A stretch of 64,000 nucleotides of DNA from Alloboseaceae bacterium BT-24-1 (GTDB taxonomy: Bacteria > Pseudomonadota > Alphaproteobacteria > Rhizobiales > Beijerinckiaceae), in NCBI GenBank assembly GCA_025846845.1, contig JAOYTL010000002.1:1-64000 (forward strand), written 5' to 3'. The position numbers and the translations under genes were made by a program. This document shows, in pieces, positions 32,394 through 41,059 of this stretch (position 1 is the stretch's first letter; each line of letters begins with the position of its first letter). The notes beneath the pieces are model-generated. The model saw only the letters and a list, made by a program, of their open reading frames with translations. It did not search any database and was not told where the DNA came from.

Positions 32394-34205
32394 CTAAGCC
32401 TCGATTTCCTCGCGCAGCATCTCCAGCGCGAGCCATCGCTCCTCGGTCTGCGCGATCTCGCGGGTCACCTCGTCGAGCCTTGCCGTCGCCTTGGCGAAGA
32501 GCCTGGGATCGCGGGTGTAGAGATCACCGGCCAGAGCCGCATTGAGCTTGCCGGCCTCGGCCTGCAGCTTCTCGAGCTGCTGCGGCAGGGTCTTCAGCGC
32601 ATGCTGCTCGTTGAAGGAGAGCTTGCGCTTTGCAGCGGCTGCGCCAACCGCCGGGGTGGGCGTCGGCGACGCCGCTGCCGGCCCCTTCACCGGAACGGCT
32701 CGCGCCTTGGCGCCTACGCCGCGCCCGCGCTGGGCCAGCATGTCGGAATAGCCGCCGGCGAACTCGGTCCAGACGCCGTCGCCATCCGAGATCAGGGTCG
32801 AGGAGACAACCCGGTCGAGGAAGTCGCGGTCATGGCTGACGAGCAGGACGGTGCCTGCATAGTCGGCGAGCAGCTCCTGCAGCAGGTCGAGCGTCTCGAT
32901 GTCGAGATCGTTGGTCGGCTCGTCGAGCACCAGGAGATTGGAGGGCTTGGCGAGGGCGCGGGCCAGCATCAGCCGGCCGCGTTCGCCGCCGGAGAGCGCC
33001 CCGACCGCAGTGCCGCGCTGGATCGGCTGGAACAGGAAGTCCTTCATGTAGCTGATGACGTGGCGCGGCGTGCCGCCGACCATGACCTGGTCGGAGCCGC
33101 CGCCGGTCAGCGCGTCGCCGAGCGGGGTCGCCGGATCGAGGCTCTCGCGGCGCTGGTCGAGCGTCACCATTTCGAGCGTGGCGCCGAGCTTGACCTTGCC
33201 TGAGTCGGGCTTGAGCGCCCCGGTGAGCAGGTTGATCAGCGTCGTCTTGCCGGCGCCGTTGGGGCCGACGATGCCGATGCAGTCGCCGCGGGCGACGCGC
33301 AGCGAGAAGTCCTTGACCACCGGCCGGCCGTCATAGGCCTTGGCGATGTCGACGGCCTCGATCACCAGCTTGCCCGAGGCCTGCGCCTCGCTCGCTTCCA
33401 GCCTGACCGAGCCGACGGCGTGTCGGGCGGTGCGGCGCTGCTCGCGCAGGCCATGCAGTTCGCCGAGCCTGCGCTGGTTGCGGGTGCGCCGGGCGCTGAC
33501 GCCGTAGCGCAGCCAGTCCTCCTCGCGGGCGATCTTGCGGTCGAGCTTGTGGCGGTCGAGCTCCTCCTGCGCCAGGACCTCGTCGCGCCAGGCCTCGAAC
33601 TCGCCGAAGCCGCGCTCGACACGGCGGGTCACCCCGCGGTCGAGCCAGATCGTGGCGCGCGAGAGCGAGCTCAGGAAGCGGCGGTCATGGCTGATCAGCA
33701 CCATGGCCGAGCGCAGCGACTTCAGCTCCTGCTCGAGCCATTCGATCACCGGCAGGTCGAGATGGTTGGTCGGCTCGTCGAGCAAGAGGATATCGGGCTC
33801 GGGCGCGAGCACCCGGGCGAGCGCGGCGCGGCGCGATTCGCCGCCCGACATGCTGGCGGGGTCTTCCTCGCCGGTCAGGCCTAGTTCCTCGATGAGGTAT
33901 TGCGCGCGATAGGCATCGTCGCCGGGACCCAAACCCGCCTCGACATAGGACAGCGAGGTCTTGTAGCCGGAGAAGTCGGGCTCCTGCGGCAGATAGCGGA
34001 TGGTCGCGCCCGGCTGGACGAACCGATCGGCGCTGTCGGGCTCGATCAGCCCGGCTACGATCTTGAGCAAAGTCGATTTGCCGGAGCCGTTGCGGCCGAC
34101 CAGGCAGACCCGTTCGCCGGCCGAGACGGCGATTTCCGCGCCCTCCAGCAAGGGCTGGCCACCGAAGGTGAGCGCGACGTCGCGAAGATGAAGGAGAGGA
34201 GCCAT
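32394..34205 (-). CDS. ABC-F family ATPase, Uup-like
   Basis: A 603-residue soluble protein with two ATP-binding cassettes and no membrane segment. The first cassette has Walker A VGRNGSGKST, signature SGGESRRAAL and Walker B DILLLDEPTNHLD; the second has VGPNGAGKTT, SGGERGRLML and LLVLDEPTNDLD. The linker between them (about 235-300) is short, and the C-terminal region (about 520-603) is a coiled coil, as in Uup. ABC-F proteins act on ribosomes or ribosome assembly. The start at 34205 follows a stretch without an obvious Shine-Dalgarno. Confidence 0.9.
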   Translation of the reverse strand: MAPLLHLRDVALTFGGQPLLEGAEIAVSAGERVCLVGRNGSGKSTLLKIVAGLIEPDSADRFVQPGATIRYLPQEPDFSGYKTSLSYVEAGLGPGDDAYRAQYLIEELGLTGEEDPASMSGGESRRAALARVLAPEPDILLLDEPTNHLDLPVIEWLEQELKSLRSAMVLISHDRRFLSSLSRATIWLDRGVTRRVERGFGEFEAWRDEVLAQEELDRHKLDRKIAREEDWLRYGVSARRTRNQRRLGELHGLREQRRTARHAVGSVRLEASEAQASGKLVIEAVDIAKAYDGRPVVKDFSLRVARGDCIGIVGPNGAGKTTLINLLTGALKPDSGKVKLGATLEMVTLDQRRESLDPATPLGDALTGGGSDQVMVGGTPRHVISYMKDFLFQPIQRGTAVGALSGGERGRLMLARALAKPSNLLVLDEPTNDLDIETLDLLQELLADYAGTVLLVSHDRDFLDRVVSSTLISDGDGVWTEFAGGYSDMLAQRGRGVGAKARAVPVKGPAAASPTPTPAVGAAAAKRKLSFNEQHALKTLPQQLEKLQAEAGKLNAALAGDLYTRDPRLFAKATARLDEVTREIAQTEERWLALEMLREEIEA

Positions 34206-34279
34206 GGGGCGGGGGATAGACTGTGGCAGCGCGCCTGTCACCCTGCCGGGGCTTGCCGGGTGCTTCGGACTGATCCACT

Positions 34280-34311
34280 ATGAGATGAAATTTGTCTCTC
34301 ATATGAGATGA
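34280..34311. promoter_or_regulatory. Operator-like repeats before the small conserved gene
   Basis: TATGAGATGA occurs twice, at 34280-34289 and 34302-34311, 22 bases apart (two helix turns). Between them TCTCATATGAGA (34297-34308) is a perfect palindrome. This lies directly upstream of the start at 34317 and looks like a repressor-binding site. Confidence 0.5.
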
Positions 34312-34316
34312 TGGTC

Positions 34317-34676
34317 ATGAGACAGCCGACCCTCCGCAAGCCCCGCATTGCACGCATCGGCGACAATGGCGGCCCGCCGCTGGAAGAGAAGAAGCGCAGG
34401 CCGGCGACCGACAAAAGCGAGATCGGCCGTTCCTTCGACTGGCGCTTCGCCCATCGCAAGGCCTGGAAGAAGCCGCGCGAGATCGCGCTCAGGCGCCAGG
34501 AACGGGCCGAGGCGCTGGGCCTCACCTATGAGGAATATACGCTCGAAGTGCTGGAGCGCGGCTATTTCCCGCAGGCCGAACATGTCGAGACGATCGTCGC
34601 CAAGCGGCCGGAGCGTCGGCGCGATGGCGGCGTGGTCGGGCAGTCGCTGAAGGGGATGAGGTTGAAGAAGTCATAG
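34317..34676 (+). CDS. Small conserved hypothetical protein
   Basis: A 119-residue basic protein. The N-terminus reads PRIARIGDNGGPPLEE, a phrase seen in many small Rhizobiales proteins without known function. The middle is helical and Lys/Arg-rich. The start at 34317 is preferred to an ATG at 34308, since the latter falls inside the operator-like repeats. It could be an autoregulated DNA-binding protein, but no recognisable DNA-binding domain is visible. Confidence 0.65.
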   Translation: MRQPTLRKPRIARIGDNGGPPLEEKKRRPATDKSEIGRSFDWRFAHRKAWKKPREIALRRQERAEALGLTYEEYTLEVLERGYFPQAEHVETIVAKRPERRRDGGVVGQSLKGMRLKKS

Positions 34677-34682
34677 TCCGTC

Positions 34683-34766
34683 ATTCTCGGACGGAGCGAA
34701 GCGCAGATCCGAGAATCTCAGGACCAGCTAGCTGGTTTCCGAGATGGTCGGGTCAAGCCCGACCAT
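34683..34766. repeat. Paired hairpins in the convergent gap
   Basis: ATTCTCGG (34683-34690) pairs with CCGAGAAT (34709-34716), and ATGGTCGGG (34744-34752) pairs with CCCGACCAT (34758-34766). They lie between convergent genes and may act as a bidirectional transcription end, though no T-run follows. They also resemble dispersed palindromes. Confidence 0.55.
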
Positions 34767-34777
34767 GACGCGCGTTG

Positions 34778-35824
34778 TCACGCTCGCAACATCCGCCTCA
34801 GCACCTTCGTCATCGGCCGCTCGAACCAGTGATAGACCGCCAAAGCCGCCAGCACGGCCGCGACCAGCGCCAGAACGATGAAAAGACCTGTCGCCTCCGG
34901 CGCCATACGAGCGAAGACCTCGCGCAGCGCCCGCATGGCGAAGGGGTGGACGACATAGAGCGCGTAAGAGGCGTCACCCAGAACCGCCAGCGAGCGTACC
35001 AGCGCGGAAGGGGCGGTGACGTTGCGGCCGCAGGCTGCGGCGGTGACCAGGAGCAGCGCGGCGGGCCCTCGCAGGAGAACCGCCCCCCATGAGGTCTGCG
35101 CCCAGCCATCGCCGGAGGCGATCACGAACAGCGCGACCCCGACCGCCGCCATCAACCAGCGCAGGCCGCCATCGAGCCTGAGACCCTTTTGTCGAAGCAC
35201 GCCGACCGCCATGCCGGCGGCGAATTCGAGCACGATCGGCTGGCCCCAGAAGCCGAAGGGCAGGGAGAGCGGCCCGGCGAAGGCCTGCGCCGCGACCAGT
35301 CCCGCGAGAGCCACGGTAACCAGAGGAACGACCAGTCGCCTGGGTGCGAGCAGAGCGGCGCCGAACAGGGCGTAGAACAGCATCTCGTAGTTCAGCGTCC
35401 AACCGAGCGAATAGATCGGCTGGAGCTCGTTCGCCGCGTTCGCCATCGGCCAGAACAGATACGAGGCGGCGATCTGGCTAATGCTCGGCATCTCAGAGTT
35501 GATCAGCGCTGGCGAGGCGAAGAGCAGTGCGAGGAAGAGCGTGGTCGCGGCCCAGTAGAGCGGCACGATCCGCGCGATGCGCCGGGCGACGAACAACCGC
35601 GCCCCGTCCGGCCTGTCGAACAGCCCGGCCGATGAATGCACCATGATGAAGCCGGAGATGACGAAGAACAGGTCGACGCCGGCGGTCCAGGGCAAGGCCC
35701 GCGAGGGAGCGAAGCTGGTGCCGGCCTGTGCTGCGAGGAAGCCGGCATCGCCCTGGACGTGATGGACAGCGACCATCAGCGCCGCGAGCGCGCGCAGGAC
35801 CTGGATGCCGTAGAGCTGGGGCAA
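34778..35824 (-). CDS. Acyltransferase 3 (OafA/NodX) family membrane protein
   Basis: A 348-residue protein with about ten transmembrane helices. The N-terminal IQVLRALAALMVAVHHV carries the catalytic His, and VDLFFVISGFIMVHSS follows as in all acyltransferase-3 proteins. The C-terminal ALYVVHPF is also characteristic. These enzymes O-acetylate or succinylate surface polysaccharides. The short length suggests a stand-alone membrane domain without the SGNH partner. The substrate is unknown. Confidence 0.92.
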   Translation of the reverse strand: MPQLYGIQVLRALAALMVAVHHVQGDAGFLAAQAGTSFAPSRALPWTAGVDLFFVISGFIMVHSSAGLFDRPDGARLFVARRIARIVPLYWAATTLFLALLFASPALINSEMPSISQIAASYLFWPMANAANELQPIYSLGWTLNYEMLFYALFGAALLAPRRLVVPLVTVALAGLVAAQAFAGPLSLPFGFWGQPIVLEFAAGMAVGVLRQKGLRLDGGLRWLMAAVGVALFVIASGDGWAQTSWGAVLLRGPAALLLVTAAACGRNVTAPSALVRSLAVLGDASYALYVVHPFAMRALREVFARMAPEATGLFIVLALVAAVLAALAVYHWFERPMTKVLRRMLRA

Positions 35825-35869
35825 GGCTGAGAATCGTCTTCGAAAGGGGGCGGGTGAGCGCGACTGCGC

Positions 35870-36874
35870 TCAGCCAAACCACAAGCGCGCGGGATCGTCG
35901 AGGCCGAAGCGGGCCGGCGTCGCGGCAATCGCGGCGAGTCCCTGTTCGGCCGGGTCGTCAGCGGTGATGACGTTGAGGGCGAAGCGGGCAGCGAGATCCT
36001 CGACCGGCGGCTTGCCGGCGAAGACGGCATGGATCGTCGCCTTGTCGGCAAGTGGCAGGATGCGCGGCGCGATGCCGCCGGCGAGGTAGACCCCTCCCGT
36101 CGCCTTGAAGCCGAGCGCGAGATCGCCGGCGACGCGGGCCAGCAGCCGCCAGAAGCAGACGACCGCCATCAGCGCGCCGGGATTGCCGTCGAGCGCGAGC
36201 GCGGAGACGTCGGCGGCGCTGACATCGGGTTCCGCCACGTCGGACTGGCGCGTCACCGCCCGGTGGAAGCGGATGAGGCCGCTGCCGCTGAGCAGTTCCT
36301 CGACCGTGACGCGTGGCAAGCCCTCGGCCAAAGCCGGCCAGAGTTTCACCTCGGTCGGGTCCTCGGGGCCGATGCCGATATGACCGGATTCGGTCGGCAC
36401 CAGCATGCCGGTCTCGCCACGTCGCAGCAGGGCGGCGGCGCCGAAGCCGGTGCCGGGGCCGAGCACGAGGCGCGGACCTTCAGGCTCCGGCTGGCCGTGG
36501 ACGAGATTGAACAGGTCGCGGTCCCTCAAGACCGCCAGCGAGGCCGCCAGCGCCTCGAAATCATTGACCAGCAGCCCCTGCTCGAAGCCGAGCGCGCGGC
36601 CGAGGGCCGGGCCGTCGAAATGCCAGCTGGCATTGGTGAGCTGCGCCTTGCGCCCATCGAGCGGGCCGGCGACGGCGAGGATCGCCGAGCGTGGCTTCAC
36701 CGTCAGGGTCGAGAGCACCGAACCGAGCGCTGCTTCGGGCGTCGGGTGCGCGCCGGTGCTGATCCGGGCCAGCGGCTCGTGCAGCGCGCCGGGCGTCGGC
36801 ACCAGCGAAAGCCGGCAATTGGTGCCGCCGATATCGGCGACGAGGACCGGATGGGGAAAGCGGGGGCCGCTCAC
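35870..36874 (-). CDS. glk: Glucokinase
   Basis: A 334-residue sugar kinase of the bacterial glucokinase (Glk) family. The phosphate loop VADIGGTNCRLSL is near the N-terminus, the catalytic Asp lies in LLVNDFEALA, LGPGTGFGAA is the sugar/ATP loop, and VYLAGGIAPRIL is the adenosine motif. It makes glucose 6-phosphate. A GTG at 36874 overlaps the hyi stop as GTGA, which fits coupled translation; a GTG at 36889 would add five residues. Confidence 0.93.
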   Translation of the reverse strand: MSGPRFPHPVLVADIGGTNCRLSLVPTPGALHEPLARISTGAHPTPEAALGSVLSTLTVKPRSAILAVAGPLDGRKAQLTNASWHFDGPALGRALGFEQGLLVNDFEALAASLAVLRDRDLFNLVHGQPEPEGPRLVLGPGTGFGAAALLRRGETGMLVPTESGHIGIGPEDPTEVKLWPALAEGLPRVTVEELLSGSGLIRFHRAVTRQSDVAEPDVSAADVSALALDGNPGALMAVVCFWRLLARVAGDLALGFKATGGVYLAGGIAPRILPLADKATIHAVFAGKPPVEDLAARFALNVITADDPAEQGLAAIAATPARFGLDDPARLWFG

Positions 36875-37650
36875 GCGTGCTTCTTCCACGGCGAGAACCA
36901 GCCGAGGCCTTCGAGCGTGCCGGCGCGGGGACGGTATTCACAGCCGACGAAACCGGCGTATCCCAGCGAATCGAGTTGGGTGAACAGCGCGGGATAATCG
37001 GGCCGCGTGCCGTCGGGCTCGTGCCGTCCCTCGGCATTGGCGATCTGGACATGGCCGACCAGCGGGTAGAGCGCCTCCAGCCGCGCGCCGACATCGCCGT
37101 GGATCAGCTCGCAATGATACATGTCGAACTGCAGCTTGACGTTCGGCCGCCCGGATTCGCGGACATAGGCCGCCGCCTGGTCGAAATCGTTGAGGAAATA
37201 GCCCGGCATGTCCTTGCCGTTGATCGGCTCCAGCAAGAGGTCGACGCCATGTTCGCCGAGCTTGTCGGCGGCATAGGCGAGCGAGGCGCGATAGGCCTTC
37301 TGCGCCGCCGGATCGTTCGGGTCGGTGAGCCCCGCCATCATGTGCACACGCTTGACACCGGTCTCGTGGACATAGGCGAGCGCGGTGTCGATGCCGGCGC
37401 GGAACTCCTCCTCGCGGCCGGGCAGCGCCGCCATGCCGCGCTCACCCTTGGCCCAGTCGCCGGGCGGCAGGTTGAACAGCGCCTGCTCGAGTTCACCACC
37501 GGCGAGCGCGAGGCCGACCTTCTCCGGCGCGTGCTCGTAGGGGAAGAGGAATTCCACCGCCTCGAAGCCGGCCTCGGAGGCCGCCTTGAAGCGGTCGAGG
37601 AAGTCCCACTCGTTGAACATCATCGAGAGATTGGCGGCAAAACGCGGCAT
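36871..37650 (-). CDS. Hydroxypyruvate isomerase family protein
   Basis: A 259-residue TIM-barrel isomerase of the xylose-isomerase-like superfamily. The metal-binding acidic and His residues are visible: the Glu in FEAVEFLFPYEH, LLLEPINGKDMPGYFL, LQFDMYHCELIHGD, and VGHVQIANAEGRHEPDG. The family interconverts hydroxypyruvate and tartronate semialdehyde (Hyi) or acts on related ketoses (OtnI). It overlaps glk by four bases. A role in glyoxylate or sugar acid use is plausible but not proven. Confidence 0.88.
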   Translation of the reverse strand: MPRFAANLSMMFNEWDFLDRFKAASEAGFEAVEFLFPYEHAPEKVGLALAGGELEQALFNLPPGDWAKGERGMAALPGREEEFRAGIDTALAYVHETGVKRVHMMAGLTDPNDPAAQKAYRASLAYAADKLGEHGVDLLLEPINGKDMPGYFLNDFDQAAAYVRESGRPNVKLQFDMYHCELIHGDVGARLEALYPLVGHVQIANAEGRHEPDGTRPDYPALFTQLDSLGYAGFVGCEYRPRAGTLEGLGWFSPWKKHA

Positions 37651-37745
37651 GGGCAGTCTCGTCAGTCAGATCGTGGGCGGCAGGCTAGCCCGTTCGGGCG
37701 GGCACGTCATTGGTAACCTGTAGGGCGCGGGACAGTTCCGCGTTC

Positions 37746-38498
37746 TTAGCCGCCGAGCAGGCGCGGCAGCGACGACATCAGCAGCGCGAGGCCCGACAGC
37801 GTCAGCAGGGTCAGCACGATGCGGCGGAAGGCCTGCTCGCTGATGCCGATATAGAGCCGTCCGCCGAGGAGCGTCGGGATCAGCATCGCCGGCGCGACGA
37901 TGGCGAAGGCCGGCCACATCGAGCGCGTGACGTTTCCCGCCAGCACATAGCCCAGCATGGTGGCGGCGAGCATCGTCAGGTTGAAATTCTGGACGATGGA
38001 GCGCTGCACGTCCTTGTCCATGCGGCGCAATGAGCACCACAGCGTCGGCAGTACGCCGGTGAAGCCGCCAAAGCCGCCCATGATGCCTCCCATCAGGCCG
38101 ATCGCGCCATCCGCTATCCGCCCGCCGGCGCGGATCGGCGGCAGATGCGGGGCGAACAGCATGACCGGGCACCACACCGCCAGGAGGATACCGAGCCCGG
38201 CCTTGAACAGGTTGGCATCGACCAGCGGTAGCAGCAGGACGCCGACCGGGATGCCGCTGAGGCCGCCGAGCAGGAAAGGCCAGAGCCGAGCGAAGTCGAA
38301 GCCGCGGCGCACGGTCAACGCTGCGATGGTCTGGCCGGTCAGCCCGCCGAACACCGCCATGACCGCAGCGAGCTTCGGGTCGAGCGTCCAGGCCCAGACC
38401 GACATCGCGACGAGGCTGAAGGCAAACCCCGACAGCCCCTGCACGAAGCCGGCGAGGGCGGCGCCGAGCGCGAGGGTCACGATGATGGTGGAGTCCAT
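37746..38498 (-). CDS. TauE/SafE-family (TSUP) sulfite exporter-like permease
   Basis: A 250-residue membrane protein with about eight hydrophobic helices and the internal repeat of the TSUP family: an N-terminal half around GFVQGLSGFAFSLVAMSVWAW and a C-terminal half around GGIMGGFGGFTGVLPTLW. Members move sulfite, sulfoacetate or other organosulfur anions across the inner membrane. Neighbours do not show a sulfur pathway. Confidence 0.88.
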   Translation of the reverse strand: MDSTIIVTLALGAALAGFVQGLSGFAFSLVAMSVWAWTLDPKLAAVMAVFGGLTGQTIAALTVRRGFDFARLWPFLLGGLSGIPVGVLLLPLVDANLFKAGLGILLAVWCPVMLFAPHLPPIRAGGRIADGAIGLMGGIMGGFGGFTGVLPTLWCSLRRMDKDVQRSIVQNFNLTMLAATMLGYVLAGNVTRSMWPAFAIVAPAMLIPTLLGGRLYIGISEQAFRRIVLTLLTLSGLALLMSSLPRLLGG

Positions 38499-38547
38499 GG
38501 ATAGGCTTCTAGCTCACGCTGACTGACGGGATAGGTGCGCGGGAACC

Positions 38548-38697
38548 CCTTCTCCCCTTGCGGGAGAAGGTTGGGATGAGGGGTCTCGCGACGTTGCCCG
38601 TAAGCCCACCGCCACGTTTCCCAGAGCTTTCCAGAGCTGCGCGACCCCTCATCCGTCTCGGCTTCGCCGAGCCACCTTCTCCCGCAGGGGGAGAAGG
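38548..38697. repeat. Composite palindromic repeat, copy 2
   Basis: CCTTCTCCC/GGGAGAAGG hairpins at 38548-38570 and 38675-38697 flank GATGAGGGGTC and GACCCCTCATCC. The arm near the right end (GTCTCGGCTTCGCCGAGCC) differs from the other copies. It lies between the permease start and the hypothetical gene end. Confidence 0.85.
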
Positions 38698-38726
38698 GAA
38701 GAACGACCAGCGATAGGGGCTGAAGA

Positions 38727-39710
38727 CTACTTCTTCGCTTCCGGCTTGGCAGGCGGGTTCGGGTCCTTCGAGAAGCTGCGGAAGACCATGTCGGGCGAGG
38801 AGGTGTTGTGGCGCGAATGGGTGGTGCGGCCCATCCAGACATCGGTTGCCTTGCCGCCGGTGAACGGCATCAGCGCCTCCTCGCGCCAGCCCTTGGCACC
38901 GGGCTCGCGGATGGCGATGCGGGCGACGTCATTGTTGAACTCGGTGACATACATCGAGCGCAGCGCGGCGAAGGCCTTGCCGCCGGTGACCGGCTTGTCG
39001 AGCACGGCATCGAGCACCATGCGGTTCTCGTCGACGCTGTCGAGCTTCAGCGTGCCGGAGGAGCCGTCCTTGAAGGCGAGCTTGAAGGAGAGCGTCTTGG
39101 GGTCGAAGGCGATCTCCCTGATGTTCACCACCGGCCGGGCGCCGTCCTGCTCGACCGGGCCGAACAGGAAGGAGGAGCCGTAGGCGGCGGCCGAGAGCTG
39201 CTGCGGCGGCAGCGGCCGGACGCGCCAGTAGCCGTCCTGCGGATAGACGACCAGCACCTCGTAGGATCCGGTCTTGCCGAGCTTCCAGAGCTGGACGAGG
39301 TGCAGGCCCTTCTCGATGCGGTCGCCGACCCGGAAGGTCGTCTCGGCCGGGCGCCAGAAGCTCTCGAAGGTGTAGCCGACCAGCCAGTACTCGATGCTCT
39401 CGTAGAAGGTGATGCGCTGCGGCGGCACTGGCGCCTTGTGGACGGGATCGCCGCTCATGTCGCAATCAGTCCAGTCGGCGTCCCAGTTGTCGCGCAGCAG
39501 GCCGGCGATATAGGCCGGATGCGCCGCCTCGATGCGGAAGCGCCGGACCTCGGGCGAGATCGCCTTGATGGTGACGTTGTCCTTCTCGGCGCAGAGCACG
39601 GGCTCGGATTCGTTCTTGACCTCGACGGCGACGTCGCCGGCGGCATGAGCCACGAAGGCGGTCAGCAGAAGCGTCACGGAGATGGCGAGCGGGCGAACGA
39701 GAGCGAGCAT
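38727..39710 (-). CDS. Exported hypothetical protein
   Basis: A 327-residue protein with a clear signal peptide (residues 1-22, hydrophobic core then AHA). The mature part has regular beta-strand-like segments, a Cys pair in WTDCDMSGDP and near LCAEKDN that could form a disulfide, and a Pro/Lys-rich C-terminus. I do not recognise the family. The ATG at 39710 has AAGGA five bases upstream, while the ATG two codons earlier sits too close to it, so 39710 is preferred. Confidence 0.72.
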   Translation of the reverse strand: MLALVRPLAISVTLLLTAFVAHAAGDVAVEVKNESEPVLCAEKDNVTIKAISPEVRRFRIEAAHPAYIAGLLRDNWDADWTDCDMSGDPVHKAPVPPQRITFYESIEYWLVGYTFESFWRPAETTFRVGDRIEKGLHLVQLWKLGKTGSYEVLVVYPQDGYWRVRPLPPQQLSAAAYGSSFLFGPVEQDGARPVVNIREIAFDPKTLSFKLAFKDGSSGTLKLDSVDENRMVLDAVLDKPVTGGKAFAALRSMYVTEFNNDVARIAIREPGAKGWREEALMPFTGGKATDVWMGRTTHSRHNTSSPDMVFRSFSKDPNPPAKPEAKK

Positions 39711-39905
39711 GGTCATCCTTGGTCGAGTGCGTTCGGTGTCAGCCTGGGCAGCGCAAGATGAACGCAGGCTGAGCCGGGTCATAGAGCCGATGCGCCTGCG
39801 AAGAAAGCGCGACACCGTGGCAGCTTCCGCAATCGACGCGGGCAAGGCCAGATTGCCGTTGCGTGAGGCGCGCCCTGCGGCCCTTACGAGCAGGGACTGC
39901 CCTTG

Positions 39906-40295
39906 ATGCAGAACTATGTCCTGGCCGCCGGCGTGCTGATGATCCTGATCGGCATCGCCCATTCCGTGATCGGCGAGATCCTGATCTTCCGGCAGTTGCG
40001 GGCGGGGACGATCGTGCCATTGCTCGCGCCGGCTCCGCTGCGCGAGCGGCACCTCAGGATTCTCTGGGCGAACTGGCATCTTTGCTCGGTGCTGGGCTGG
40101 GGGCTGGCGGCACTGCTGATCCAGTTCGCCAGCTCGCCCGATCTGTCGGCGCACGCTCTGTCGATACGGATCATCGCGCTCGCAACGCTCGCCGGCTCAG
40201 TCCTTGTGCTCTACGCGACCAGAGGGCGGCATCCCGGCTGGTTCGGCCTGCTCGTGGCAGCGGGGCTCGCCTGGCTCGGGCAGAGCGGTGCGTAG
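39906..40295 (+). CDS. Small integral membrane protein
   Basis: A 129-residue protein with four predicted transmembrane helices and a His in the first (IGIAHSVIGE). It has the features of small uncharacterised inner-membrane proteins. It converges on the FkbM gene with a five-base gap. Function unknown. Confidence 0.7.
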   Translation: MQNYVLAAGVLMILIGIAHSVIGEILIFRQLRAGTIVPLLAPAPLRERHLRILWANWHLCSVLGWGLAALLIQFASSPDLSAHALSIRIIALATLAGSVLVLYATRGRHPGWFGLLVAAGLAWLGQSGA

Positions 40296-40300
40296 GTCTC

Positions 40301-41059
40301 TCAGCGCGACAGCAGGGCGTAGACGTCGCCGGAATTGGCCTCGTGCGGGAGGTCGCGGATGTGTCCGTGCATCGCCACCGCATCGACTGCTTCAGGGAAG
40401 ACGAGCTGCTGGCTTTCACCGAGCGCGACGTTGAAGCGATAGGGGCCGAGCGCCGCGAGCCGGGCGAGGCAGGCCTCCGCGACGTCGCGCTGGATCGTGG
40501 TGAACTCGAAGGAGAGGGCGGGCGGAGTCTGCGAGAGGCCGGCGAGGACATGCGCCTCGAAGCCCTCGACATCGATCTTGATGAAGGCGGGCTGCCCATG
40601 TTCGGCGATCAGCGCATCGAGCGTGGTGCAGGGCACGGTGAGCTCACGATCCCAGACCTGCTCGCGCCAGCCGTCCTGCCCGTGGGCTGCATCGACGAAC
40701 TCGCCCGAAAGGGTCGAGACCGTCGGATTGGCGCTGTTGATCCTGAGCGTCGCGGTGCCCGGACTGTCGCCGCAGGCCGCCTCGACCAGCGTCACCTTGG
40801 GATCGCGGCCGTGGATCAGGCGCAGCGCCCGGGCCGGGCCGGGCTGCGGTTCCAGCGCCACGACGCGGGCGCCCAGCCGGCGGAAGGAGGAGATGCGGTC
40901 GCCGACATGGGCGCCGATGTCGAAGGCGAGGTCGCCGGCCCTGAGGAAGCGGGCATAGAGCGAATCCATCGCGACCTTGCGGACATGGTCGCCGTGATAG
41001 ACGCGCAGCGAGCGCGCTACGCTCTTCGCAGTGCCTTTGGGATAGGCGACCGGCTTCAT
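40301..41059 (-). CDS. FkbM-family methyltransferase
   Basis: A 252-residue SAM-dependent methyltransferase. FDIGAHVGDRISSFRRLGA is the SAM loop, VVALEPQPGPARAL the second strand, and FIKIDVEGFEAHVLAGL the FkbM signature. These enzymes usually O-methylate sugars or polyketides. It overlaps the opgH stop by four bases (ATGA), so it may act on the glucan or on another sugar product of that operon. Confidence 0.88.
   Translation of the reverse strand: MKPVAYPKGTAKSVARSLRVYHGDHVRKVAMDSLYARFLRAGDLAFDIGAHVGDRISSFRRLGARVVALEPQPGPARALRLIHGRDPKVTLVEAACGDSPGTATLRINSANPTVSTLSGEFVDAAHGQDGWREQVWDRELTVPCTTLDALIAEHGQPAFIKIDVEGFEAHVLAGLSQTPPALSFEFTTIQRDVAEACLARLAALGPYRFNVALGESQQLVFPEAVDAVAMHGHIRDLPHEANSGDVYALLSR

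Noticed and set aside
30415..32436. Minus-strand frame of 673 residues spanning several genes
   Set aside because: It crosses the metallophosphoesterase, the SDR gene and a dispersed repeat in the wrong frame.
34280..34311. Phase-variable promoter from the repeated TATGAGATGA
   Set aside because: Only two copies 22 bases apart with no homopolymer or long tandem array; an operator is a better explanation.
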